Source: an uncultured Armatimonadota bacterium
GTDB lineage: Bacteria; Armatimonadota; Fimbriimonadia; Fimbriimonadales; Fimbriimonadaceae
Assembly (NCBI GenBank): GCA_903927345.1
Contig: CAIYMO010000030.1
Span: forward strand, 20,332-84,331
Direction: 5' to 3'
Length of the DNA: 64,000 bases
Notes under the pieces: generated by a model
Databases searched by the model: none
What the model was told of the DNA's origin: nothing
What the model saw: the letters and a program-made list of their open reading frames with translations, nothing else
Made by a program: the position numbers and the translations under genes
Shown here: positions 21,008 through 29,845 of the stretch, in pieces
Position numbering within the stretch: the first letter of the stretch is position 1
How the letters are laid out: every line of letters starts with the position of its first letter

Positions 21008-22243
21008 ATGAAGTTCGTTGTTGCTATCCTAACGCTTTCGACGGCAATGTTTGCCTTCGGTCAGACAATCTTCGGAGATGAGAACGCGGCTTTTGTTCTG
21101 ACACCGGCTCGGGTCGTTTCAGATTCCTTCGTCACGTACGCGAGTTTTAGTAACGATGGAAAAAGGCTCATCTACAGCCGGATCAACCCCAGCCTGGCGA
21201 TGGAGCCAGAAAAGGCTGCGGCCGACTGGTTCGTCTACGATCTCCCGACCTCGCGTACTTATCCGATCCGGCTAAAAGGCATATCCGCCGCCTCAGATAT
21301 AGGCATCTTAGGAGACGGGAAAAACCTCTTCATACGCGACGCGTCGGTTCCGACGCTGAACGGCTTTTACAATCTTGAATCGGGACGTTTCCAAGCGTTC
21401 TTTGTAAAATCAGAAAGCGTGATTTGGGCAGGTTTGCACCCCCAAGCTCCCTTCATGATTGTGGAGGGCGAAAACGACACCGTCGGGGTTGTTTATCCGT
21501 TTGGAACTCCGTGGTTTTTCAAGCTGAGCAAGAGTTGGAGCATCACTGCGCCGTTTTATTCTGATTCTCAGGTCATTAAAATCCTGTGTGCTTCTCAGGG
21601 GCAACCAGTCCGGTTTAGTATTTGCACCGTCGTTAAGAGCACCGGATCCGTGACCTATGACAATGCCACTAAAGACGTGGCCGAAAAGCTACTCAGTTTT
21701 TCAGATTCCTCGAGGTTTGAACTGAGTTTCAAAGAACCATATTGGAAAGTCCACATTGAGCCTGGGTACGACGGAAAACCCAAGAAAACTCCCAGTAAGC
21801 TCGACGAATGGGCATATGTATGCGGAGATAAGTCGACCAATGTCCTTTTCGAGTGGGAGAATGATGTGGTGGCCTACTGCGAAGCAGGAGTTCTCCTGCT
21901 TCGAGAGATCAAGAAGGTCGACTATCAGCGTGCCCTGGATCTCACGGTTGAATTAAGGCACAAAGAAGCCTTGAGTGCCGCCAAGAATGTAGGGATTGCT
22001 TTGCTGATCTACGCTTCGGACGCGGATGACATTCTTCCGAACGGAGAGAACTTCATCGGAAAGCTTCTGCCCTACACAAAGGATGCAAAGCTCCTCTCCA
22101 ATTTCAACTATACGTTTGCTGGGGGGCCGCTAGACAACATCAAAGACCCAGCTGGCACCGAACTCGGATTTGTTCTCGGAGAGGGCGGTCGCGCCATCGT
22201 CTACGCCGATGGCCACGCCAAATGGGTTCCGGATAAGCCGTAG
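21008..22243 (+). CDS. Secreted protein; propeller-like N-terminal part and pseudopilin (DUF1559-like) C-terminal module
   Basis: Signal peptide; C-terminus AAKNVGIALLIYASDADDILP...IVYADGHAKWVPDKP resembles the pseudopilin at 41026-41763. Confidence 0.65.
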   Translation: MKFVVAILTLSTAMFAFGQTIFGDENAAFVLTPARVVSDSFVTYASFSNDGKRLIYSRINPSLAMEPEKAAADWFVYDLPTSRTYPIRLKGISAASDIGILGDGKNLFIRDASVPTLNGFYNLESGRFQAFFVKSESVIWAGLHPQAPFMIVEGENDTVGVVYPFGTPWFFKLSKSWSITAPFYSDSQVIKILCASQGQPVRFSICTVVKSTGSVTYDNATKDVAEKLLSFSDSSRFELSFKEPYWKVHIEPGYDGKPKKTPSKLDEWAYVCGDKSTNVLFEWENDVVAYCEAGVLLLREIKKVDYQRALDLTVELRHKEALSAAKNVGIALLIYASDADDILPNGENFIGKLLPYTKDAKLLSNFNYTFAGGPLDNIKDPAGTELGFVLGEGGRAIVYADGHAKWVPDKP

Positions 22244-22544
22244 CCTGTCTCAAACTTGAAAACCTTGGTTGACTTTTGTGCTCCAGCGTGATGATAAGTA
22301 GATGCACAAATTTCTGACACAACTGTTCTGATCTCACCTTGCCCCTACGGCCCCCAAGCAAAAGCGAGCCACTAACACGAAGAACCACTACCACCCGAAA
22401 ACAGACAACCCGACGCCTACCCATCCCTACCCAACAAAGAACGCCTACGGCCCTATTCAATGAACCTGACTACCCAACCATATGCGTCGCAGTTCTCACG
22501 GATCTGATCGCTTAAACTAGGTGCCGCTAGCGTAAAATCCAACC

Positions 22545-22892
22545 ATGCCCATCTACGAATACGAGCCCGTCGATCGGGACTGCTTCATGTGCCCGAACCG
22601 CATCGAAGTCATCCAAGACATCGGAGCAGAACCCTACAAGTTCTGCCCCTACTGCGGATTGGATGTCAAAAAAGTCGTCAGTCGAGCCACCTTCAAGGTC
22701 GGCAACGAACCAACAGCGGATAAAGCCGCCAAGAAAGGATTCACCACCTACAAACGTGCCGAAAAAGGGGTCTGGGAAAAAGCCGCAGGCGAGGGTCCCG
22801 ACATCATCACCGGAACCAAGGAAGACTTGGAAGCCGTCGAGGCAGAAAAAGCCGCAAAGCCCAAAATCCTTGACCTTAACGACGTAGAGTAA
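22545..22892 (+). CDS. FmdB-like zinc-ribbon protein
   Basis: MPIYEYEPVDRDCFMCPNRIEVIQDIG...YKFCPYCG...VKKVVS; CxxC pairs. Confidence 0.75.
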   Translation: MPIYEYEPVDRDCFMCPNRIEVIQDIGAEPYKFCPYCGLDVKKVVSRATFKVGNEPTADKAAKKGFTTYKRAEKGVWEKAAGEGPDIITGTKEDLEAVEAEKAAKPKILDLNDVE

Positions 22893-22896
22893 AGGA

Positions 22897-24375
22897 ATGG
22901 ACAAAAGGGTCTTTGGGGTCGAAACAGAGTTCGGGTGCCTCGTCGCCGACGAGAACCTCGGAAAGCCCGAACAAGTCGTCGAAGAGATCAAGGATCACCT
23001 GTTTTATGACCGCAAAATCGGCGCAATCGACCACCATGCCCGAGACGACGTCTTCGAGCCCGCCGAAAGCGGTGGCTTCCTCCTCAACGGCGCACGGCTC
23101 TACGTCGATGCTGTTGGATCGCACCTTGAATACGCAACCGCAGAGTGTCAGTCACTGAAGGACCTTGTCGCCAATGATCGCGCCGGTCAGCGGTTGATTG
23201 TCCAGGCCCTCAAGGACCTGGGACTTTCCGAGGACTGCGCAATCTACAACAACTCTGTTGATCATTTCGGTGGCCACACCTTCGGCTGCCACGAGAACTA
23301 TCTCGTCCGCGCCGAGGGCGAGCTGATGAACGGTGCGCTCCATCTCCTGATCCCGTTCTTGGTCACTCGCCAGGTCTACGCAGGAGTTGGCCGTGTCGGC
23401 GGGCATGTGCTGTACGAAGGCGATGCTCCGACTTATGAGCAACTGAGTCAAAACCCAATCGACTATATTTGGGTCTCTCACGTCTACGGAGTCGCCCCGG
23501 ATCCCTCCGTGAAGTTCCAGCTCTCCCAACGTGCAGACCATATCTTGCGCACTATCGCGAGCAAGGTCAGGTTCAACCGAGCGATTGTTAACCCCAAATG
23601 GGAGACGATGTACAGCCAAAATGGCATGACCCGTCTCCATCTCCTCTTTGGCGAAGCTAACCAGAACGAATATGCCTACGCCCTGAAAATCGGCACTACA
23701 ATGCTTGCGATTCGAGCCTGTGAGAGCGGTCTGATCTCTACGGATCTACTGCTAGCCCAGCCTCTGATGGCGCTTCGAGATGTATCGAGGGATGACTCCT
23801 TCCAGTGGCTTGTCGAGTTGCTCGACGGCTCGATAGTTTCCGCACTAGACCTTCAGAGCCGCTACCTCGAAGCCTGCCAATCCTTCCGTGGAGAGAGCGA
23901 CCAGACCGATTGGATCCTCACCGAGTGGGAGACCACTCTCAACGACCTCAAAGCAGATCCCATGCAGATGGGAGATCGCCTTGATTGGGTCGCCAAGAAG
24001 CTGATCTGCGAGGAATACATGGCGAGCGAACAAGTCGGATGGGAAGACGACGCACTCCAATCTGTGGACCTCGAATATCACAACATCGATCCTGCCGCTT
24101 CGCTCTTTTACGGCTGGCAGGAAATGGGTCGCGCCAAACGCCTGATTAGAGATCTCGACATCATGATCGCCCAAGCCGACGCTCCCAAAGACACCCGCGC
24201 TTATGGCCGGAGCAAGCTCGTTGAACTCGTTCTGAAGCGTAAAGGAGCACCGATCTACGCATTCGATTGGTCATCCGTCCAAGTTGACCGCCAACGCTTC
24301 ACCCAGCTCCCCGAACCCCTCGACCCCTACACCAACCCGTTGGATCAATGGGGTCAGCCGATCTTTGGTTCCTGA
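22897..24375 (+). CDS. pafA: Pup ligase PafA-like (UBact ligase-like) protein
   Basis: GVETEFGCLV; LLNGARLYVDAVGSHLEYATAECQSLKDLVANDRAG; YNNSVDHFGGHTFGCHENYLV. Matches the PafA/Dop carboxylate-amine ligase family, nearer PafA. Confidence 0.88.
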   Translation: MDKRVFGVETEFGCLVADENLGKPEQVVEEIKDHLFYDRKIGAIDHHARDDVFEPAESGGFLLNGARLYVDAVGSHLEYATAECQSLKDLVANDRAGQRLIVQALKDLGLSEDCAIYNNSVDHFGGHTFGCHENYLVRAEGELMNGALHLLIPFLVTRQVYAGVGRVGGHVLYEGDAPTYEQLSQNPIDYIWVSHVYGVAPDPSVKFQLSQRADHILRTIASKVRFNRAIVNPKWETMYSQNGMTRLHLLFGEANQNEYAYALKIGTTMLAIRACESGLISTDLLLAQPLMALRDVSRDDSFQWLVELLDGSIVSALDLQSRYLEACQSFRGESDQTDWILTEWETTLNDLKADPMQMGDRLDWVAKKLICEEYMASEQVGWEDDALQSVDLEYHNIDPAASLFYGWQEMGRAKRLIRDLDIMIAQADAPKDTRAYGRSKLVELVLKRKGAPIYAFDWSSVQVDRQRFTQLPEPLDPYTNPLDQWGQPIFGS

Positions 24376-24378
24376 AAC

Positions 24379-25389
24379 GTGCTCGCCAATCTGTTCGCAA
24401 CCGTCTCCTTAACCTCGACGATAATTCCTTCGGCCGCGTGCAGCGTTCGCTTCTACTATCCGCCGGGCGACCGACGAACCAGCTACCACCAGATCTACTT
24501 GTGCGACCTGAAAGGGAAGAGTTTCAAGCAATTGACCTTTGATCGCTCAGAGAAGCTCGATGTCTTCTGGCTTGATGCGAATACCGTTGGCTGGCGTCAA
24601 TCTTTAAGCGTAACAAAAGCCGAAACTTGGCTCGGCTACCACCTTCCCGAAACTGAAAAGACTCAGGTCGTCACTCTGAACTTAATGACCGGAAAACGCA
24701 AAGCTGTTCGGACTGGTTTCTTCGATAAGGTTGATGATCTTGTGTTCCCGAGGGAAATGAATATTGGTGTCAAGCCAGTATTTGTGGAGTATTCCAAACC
24801 CTTTGATCCAGACCGGCCCCCTGTTCGGATTTGGGGAGTGAAGAACGGACGGCTGATTAGTTCGACGAAGATTGAAGAGATGATTGACCCTTTGAGTAAC
24901 GATGGCGAGACCTTCCCAAATCCATTTTTGCAACTAGGGCTTAAGTGCAGCTTCAAATCTGGCGAGACACTGCAAAATTCCTTCGGAGGCTACGAGTCCT
25001 CGGGGCAAAGCGGGGCTCTGACTCTCAACGGAAGAGACTACATTTGGCCCGTAGCAGACCTTCGTCAAGCCTGGAAGTCTTCAGACGGAAGAAAGCTTTA
25101 CGCGGAGAATAGGTTCCATTCCGGCTCTGCTGGCGTCTACGGTTGGATCTTCGAGATGGACCTCGAAACTGCAAAATGGCGCGTTATTGCCGATTCAATT
25201 GCTGATGCAGAATTTGACCCAAACAAACGCTTTTGGGTCGCTCTGGGAAACCACAAAGAGACGATGAAGTTGGGAAAACTTTCTGTTTGGACAAGGCGAC
25301 TGGTTGCCGGAGATAAAACTCTCGGCAACCAGTGGAATCTCACCTCGCGACCAATCAGTGCAGATTCAATCGCGATTCGACCCAATTAG
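24379..25389 (+). CDS. Hypothetical secreted protein, TolB/propeller-like
   Basis: 336 aa; QIYLCDLKGKSFKQLTFDRSEKLDVFWLDANTVGW style; GTG start 4 nt after pafA. Confidence 0.6.
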   Translation: MLANLFATVSLTSTIIPSAACSVRFYYPPGDRRTSYHQIYLCDLKGKSFKQLTFDRSEKLDVFWLDANTVGWRQSLSVTKAETWLGYHLPETEKTQVVTLNLMTGKRKAVRTGFFDKVDDLVFPREMNIGVKPVFVEYSKPFDPDRPPVRIWGVKNGRLISSTKIEEMIDPLSNDGETFPNPFLQLGLKCSFKSGETLQNSFGGYESSGQSGALTLNGRDYIWPVADLRQAWKSSDGRKLYAENRFHSGSAGVYGWIFEMDLETAKWRVIADSIADAEFDPNKRFWVALGNHKETMKLGKLSVWTRRLVAGDKTLGNQWNLTSRPISADSIAIRPN

Positions 25390-26714
25390 CCCTGCATGGG
25401 TGGGCCATCGTTCTGAATCTGGCTTTGCTGTGTCTTTGTCAGCACCGCCTCTAGTCTTTCGCCCTTAGCGATTCGCTCGATCTGTGCGTTCGTCAGTTTT
25501 AATGAGGTTAGCTGGTGAGGCATCACTCCGGCATCCGCGAGCTTGTCGAGGGCCGTCTTAAAGGTTTTGAGCTTGGCTTTCTGCTCGGTGGTCAGTTCAA
25601 GATAGTTCGCGAGGACGTCTGCTGGTGCCATTCCTCGGGGAGGTCCGCCGGGACCACCGCCACCCGGTCCGCCTTGTCCAGGCCCGCCTTGACCTGGTCC
25701 ACCTTGTCCAGGTCCGCCTTGGCCAAATCCATCTTGACCTCCTTGCCCGGGTCCGCCGAACCCGCCTTGACCTGGTCCACCCTGACCAGGACCACCAAAT
25801 CCGGGCCCACCTTGTCCTCCGCCCGGACCTCTTCGCTGACCGGGTCCGCCCTGTCCATCTTGGCCCGGAGGAGGGCCGCCATCGCGCTTGCTAAAGCTAG
25901 GGTCAGCCTGTCCCTTCAGTTGGCGAGGAATGAACGGGAAGGTATCCGTCAAGACATAGTAGTAGGTGCCGTTCGGGAATTCTGGAGTGACGCCGGTTCG
26001 ACCATTGTGTTGGTCGAGGTGGCCAGCACCGGAAACCCATTCATAGTCCGAAGCAAAGGAGCCGTCATACACTCCGCCAGGGCCATCAGGTCTGGTGCCA
26101 GGCTTCAGCCGGTAACCCGACATGAGCTTCTTCATCGCGCTCACCTTCGACGCATCCGAGTAAGCATAAAGCCCATAGATCGGGTAGCCATCGGCAGCCC
26201 AGCCGACCAAAGCCATCTTGTTCTTGTAGTCGAGCTTGTTGAGCAATCCGTAGGGAAGACCGTGGTAGTGATAAGCGCCGTTAGGTTGGACGTGAGCTAA
26301 GTTTTCATCAACTCCGAGTCCGCGTCCGTTTGCGATTTTGCCCACGAGTGCCTCGTAGTGCCACGCAAAGTTGTTGTTCCAAAGCTCGGCTGTGCCAGGA
26401 TCAAAGGGAACACCGTTGATTGCGACGCCAAACAGATTCCCACGGGCAGGTCGAGTTGCCGGGGTCGGCTTCACCGGGATCGACCAAGAGTATTTCTGCG
26501 GAGAGATCCGATTTGGATTCCCCTGGTTAGGGAACTGACCCACTGAGTGATCCGGAATTCCGTTTGAGCTGATGACGCGCTTGTCGCCCTCAACTTTGAT
26601 GCTGACTTCAGACTTGTACTCAACCGTCCGGTTCGCCGCAACGTACCGTCCCGTTTGCGCCAAAACCATTGCAGCGGCTGCCAGTCCCAGGGTGATAAAG
26701 ATCTTCCTTTTCAT
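25386..26714 (-). CDS. YHYH-domain secreted protein with Gly/Pro/Gln low-complexity repeat
   Basis: GVAINGVPFDPGTAELWNNNFAWHYEAL, NGAYHYHGLPYGLL; repeat GPGQGGPGQGG. Confidence 0.82.
   Translation of the reverse strand: MKRKIFITLGLAAAAMVLAQTGRYVAANRTVEYKSEVSIKVEGDKRVISSNGIPDHSVGQFPNQGNPNRISPQKYSWSIPVKPTPATRPARGNLFGVAINGVPFDPGTAELWNNNFAWHYEALVGKIANGRGLGVDENLAHVQPNGAYHYHGLPYGLLNKLDYKNKMALVGWAADGYPIYGLYAYSDASKVSAMKKLMSGYRLKPGTRPDGPGGVYDGSFASDYEWVSGAGHLDQHNGRTGVTPEFPNGTYYYVLTDTFPFIPRQLKGQADPSFSKRDGGPPPGQDGQGGPGQRRGPGGGQGGPGFGGPGQGGPGQGGFGGPGQGGQDGFGQGGPGQGGPGQGGPGQGGPGGGGPGGPPRGMAPADVLANYLELTTEQKAKLKTFKTALDKLADAGVMPHQLTSLKLTNAQIERIAKGERLEAVLTKTQQSQIQNDGPPMQG
25633..25880 (-). repeat. In-frame GPGQGG/GFGGPGQGG-type short tandem repeat
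   Basis: Reiterated ggtccgccttgtccaggtccacc units on the + strand encoding (GPGQGG)n. Confidence 0.85.
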
Positions 26715-26716
26715 AA

Positions 26717-26759
26717 CAAATCTCCTTCGTGCTCAAGTATTGAACACGAAGGAGATTTG
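26717..26759 (-). promoter_or_regulatory. 15-bp hairpin whose 3' arm contains the Shine-Dalgarno of the YHYH gene
   Basis: Minus strand CAAATCTCCTTCGTG...CACGAAGGAGATTTG then TTATG; the AAGGAG lies in the stem. Confidence 0.7.
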
Positions 26760-26763
26760 GAAG

Positions 26764-29700
26764 TTATTTGGCTGGCCAAGAAATGTTGAATTCGTAGCGA
26801 CCAGAACCAACTCTGTGGATAGCTTTGTTCGGCAAGACAATCTTCGCGTCTGTATTGACAGGCACTTCGACGCTTACTTTAAGCATTCCTTTCGCGACTT
26901 CCCAGTGGGTCTTGATGTCTCCCCGAACCGACTTGTAGATGCAGTCGGCGAACGTTAGGTTAGGATCAATCTCTGGAGCAATCAGAATCTCTTCAAAGCC
27001 TGGCTTGAGCTCTTTGATTCCTCCGATCTTCTCAAACATCCAGCCCGAAACCGCTCCGTAGGCATAGTGCGCAAAGGAGTTCATTCCTACGTCCTGGAAG
27101 CCCTTCTCAGGAGTCCATCCGTCCCATCTCTCCCAAATACTGGTTGCGCCGTTGACAATCGGGAAGCCCCAGCTTGGGAACGTCGTATTGTGCAGAAGCC
27201 TGAACGCCACGTCGTTCCGCCCGATCTTGCTGAGAACGTGCATCAAATCGCGGGTTCCGACGAATCCCGTCGAAAGGTGCCACTTCCGTGCCTCAATGTT
27301 CTTGATCAGGTGGTCAGAAGCCTTCTGGACCAGGTCGGCTGGCATCAGGTCGAAGTACAGCGCGAGAACATAGCCTGTCTGCGTCTCGCCACGAACGTGC
27401 CCTTCTGCGTCGATAAACGCCTTCTGGAACGCCGTTTTGATCTTGTCATGAAGTTCGTCATACTCGGCAGCATCGACTCGGTTACCCAAAATCCGCGCAG
27501 CGTCAGCAACCAGCTTGGTGCTACCTGCGAAGTAGGCGGTGGTGATCACATCGCTCGGTGTATCAGCGTTGATGCTGAGCCAGTCACCAAAGATGTGATA
27601 GTTTTTAGGAGGAAGCATGTCCTTAGTTGATCTGGCCTTGCAGAACTCGACAAATTTCTTCATCTGCGGATAGTGCTGCTCCAGCAGATCTCGATCTCCG
27701 TAGACTTGGTAAATCGTCATCGGGCAGATGACGCCTGCATCGCCCCAAGCTGGACCACCATCGTCGAGCCCCTTCAGAACTGGCGAAACCTTAGGGAAGT
27801 TGCCATCCGCGCTCTGAGAGTCATCAAGGGTAACCAGCCACTTTTGGAAGAACGCCTGGACATCGCTGTAGTAAGTTGCCGTTCGTATGTAAGCCTGAGC
27901 ATCGCCGGTCCAACCGAGCCGCTCGTCGCGCTGCGGACAGTCGGTCGGAATGTCCACGAAGTTCATCTTCTGGGTCCACCAGGCGTTGCTGATCAGCTTG
28001 TTCAGCATTGCGTCGCTGGTCTTCAGAGTCCCACTTTCTGGAGTGCTTGAAGAGATCGCGACCGCTTGGAACGTGTCCTTCGAAGGCGCGCTTGGGGCCC
28101 CCGCCACTTCGATGTACTGGAAGCCGTGGAACGTGAATCTCGGATTCCATTCCTCACCACCACCTCGGCAGGTGTAAGTATCGATCGCCTGAGCAAGACG
28201 CAAGTTATCGGTATAAAGGTTGCCCTTCGCATCAAGGCGCTCACCATGACGAATCGTAAGCTTAGTTCCCGCAGGGTAGTTCACTTTCAAGTGAATGAAG
28301 CCCGTCAAGTTCTGACCAAAGTCAATCAGATACTTGTCGCCCTGCTTCGTCACTGTCTTCGCTTTGAACCGTGCGTACTCACGGACCGGGTCGCCGTTAA
28401 ACGCTTCTAACGTGCCGATCTTTGGCTGAGCTACTTTAGCCGGGCTCGCGCTTCGGCTTCGAGCCAAGGTCGCATCAAACTTTTCACCGTGAAGGAAGTG
28501 CTCGTCTCGAACTGGTCCTTCGGAAACGGTCCAGGATGAGTCGCTGCCAATCGTTTCGGTCGTTCCGTCGGTGTATTCAATCTCCGCCTGCATAAGCAGC
28601 ATAGGGGTGTCGCCGTAATGCTCGCGCTGCGCTCCCCAAGCGACATATCCCGTGTACCAGCCTTGACCAAGAACGGCACCGAGCTTGTTTTCACCCTGCT
28701 TGATCGACTTCGTGATGTCAAACGTTCGGTAGAGAACTTGTTTGCTGTACTCGGTCCAGCCAGGTGTAAACAGATCTTCGGTCACCCGCTCGCCATTCAG
28801 TTCATAGTCGGCGATTCCCAGAGCCGTCGCATAAAGCGTCGCCCGGAAGACTTTTTTCGAGACCTTGAACGGCTTGTCGAAGTATTGAGCTGGAGCTTTG
28901 ACAAGGGCACGTTGGCCGAGCGTGCCCCAAGGGTTCATCCCGTAGGCTCCCACGACAACTGCAGCCTTGCCATCGGCTTGCCACGAGTCGTCGGTGCTTG
29001 CGAAGACGGTTGTTTGAGCGCCCTCTCCAACGATTCGCGCGATTACGCCAGCATGGCCGCGCTGGTCGTTTATCGCAAGAATCTTGATTTCATTCCCTTC
29101 AGCGCGAAGGTCCTTGAGTTCAATATTGTGAAGCGTCCGCCACGAATCAGTTCCGCTCGTCTTTAGAATCTCCTTTCCGTTGACCCAAACTTGTACATGG
29201 TCATCACCCGTGATCAGGAGTCGTGCTTTAGCCGCCTTGCCATCGGACCCCTTCGCGGAGAACGTCTTGGTAATCGTCGTTGCGCCACCGGCCGTCTGAT
29301 CGCCCTTCTCGGTCGAATTCCAAATCCACTTTGCTCCCGAGAGCGCATCTGGGGTTGCTACAGGCTTGTTGCCGTGAATCCACTTCGCCGAATAATCCGC
29401 CGCCGTTTGAATTCCCGTTCCAAATCGCTCGGCCTTCGTCCAACTCGAAGCAACTCCGTCCTGATCCCAGACTTGGAGCTTCCAGAAACAATCAAGCTTT
29501 GGCCTCAGAGTCTTTCCGGCGTATTTGATTCCGTAGGTCGCCGAGGAAGAAACCTTCCCCGTGTCCCAGAGGTCCCCGATCTCTTGGTTCAACAGGTTTG
29601 GATTTGTGGCAACGAGAAGCCGATATCCGGTCTGGCGCAAATTAGTCGCCTTGGGTTCATTGCTATTAAGCTTCCAGCTAAAAACGGGTTGAAGACCCTG

Positions 29701-29784
29701 AATCGACAGAGGCTGACTCAGGGCGTTCAACCTGAGCTCGTATGGCAGGATGGCGCACGCAAGAATTGCAGAAGGAACTAGCAT
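26764..29784 (-). CDS. Alpha-L-rhamnosidase (GH78)
   Basis: FVDIPTDCPQRDERLGWTGDAQAYIRTATYYSDVQAFFQKWL, GAVSGWMFEKIGGI, TSIWERWDGW. Confidence 0.93.
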   Translation of the reverse strand: MLVPSAILACAILPYELRLNALSQPLSIQGLQPVFSWKLNSNEPKATNLRQTGYRLLVATNPNLLNQEIGDLWDTGKVSSSATYGIKYAGKTLRPKLDCFWKLQVWDQDGVASSWTKAERFGTGIQTAADYSAKWIHGNKPVATPDALSGAKWIWNSTEKGDQTAGGATTITKTFSAKGSDGKAAKARLLITGDDHVQVWVNGKEILKTSGTDSWRTLHNIELKDLRAEGNEIKILAINDQRGHAGVIARIVGEGAQTTVFASTDDSWQADGKAAVVVGAYGMNPWGTLGQRALVKAPAQYFDKPFKVSKKVFRATLYATALGIADYELNGERVTEDLFTPGWTEYSKQVLYRTFDITKSIKQGENKLGAVLGQGWYTGYVAWGAQREHYGDTPMLLMQAEIEYTDGTTETIGSDSSWTVSEGPVRDEHFLHGEKFDATLARSRSASPAKVAQPKIGTLEAFNGDPVREYARFKAKTVTKQGDKYLIDFGQNLTGFIHLKVNYPAGTKLTIRHGERLDAKGNLYTDNLRLAQAIDTYTCRGGGEEWNPRFTFHGFQYIEVAGAPSAPSKDTFQAVAISSSTPESGTLKTSDAMLNKLISNAWWTQKMNFVDIPTDCPQRDERLGWTGDAQAYIRTATYYSDVQAFFQKWLVTLDDSQSADGNFPKVSPVLKGLDDGGPAWGDAGVICPMTIYQVYGDRDLLEQHYPQMKKFVEFCKARSTKDMLPPKNYHIFGDWLSINADTPSDVITTAYFAGSTKLVADAARILGNRVDAAEYDELHDKIKTAFQKAFIDAEGHVRGETQTGYVLALYFDLMPADLVQKASDHLIKNIEARKWHLSTGFVGTRDLMHVLSKIGRNDVAFRLLHNTTFPSWGFPIVNGATSIWERWDGWTPEKGFQDVGMNSFAHYAYGAVSGWMFEKIGGIKELKPGFEEILIAPEIDPNLTFADCIYKSVRGDIKTHWEVAKGMLKVSVEVPVNTDAKIVLPNKAIHRVGSGRYEFNISWPAK

Positions 29785-29845
29785 TTAAGCCGAGTTTAGC
29801 CCTCAACGATTTCGAATGCAACATTGACTTTTGCGACCGAACCTG

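Noticed and set aside
22140-22460. 106-aa minus-strand ORF antisense to the end of the 21008 gene and intergenic region
   Set aside because: Composition (runs of R, V, G, L) reflects the skewed DNA, no motif, overlaps a real CDS; treated as non-coding.
25633-25880. CRISPR array or intergenic tandem repeat
   Set aside because: Repeat is in-frame coding for GPGQGG units with no spacer structure.
25515-26300. 261-aa + strand ORF over the YHYH gene
   Set aside because: Shadow ORF of the GC-rich repeat (SALSRPALTWSTLSRSAL); the minus frame has a signal peptide and the YHYH domain.
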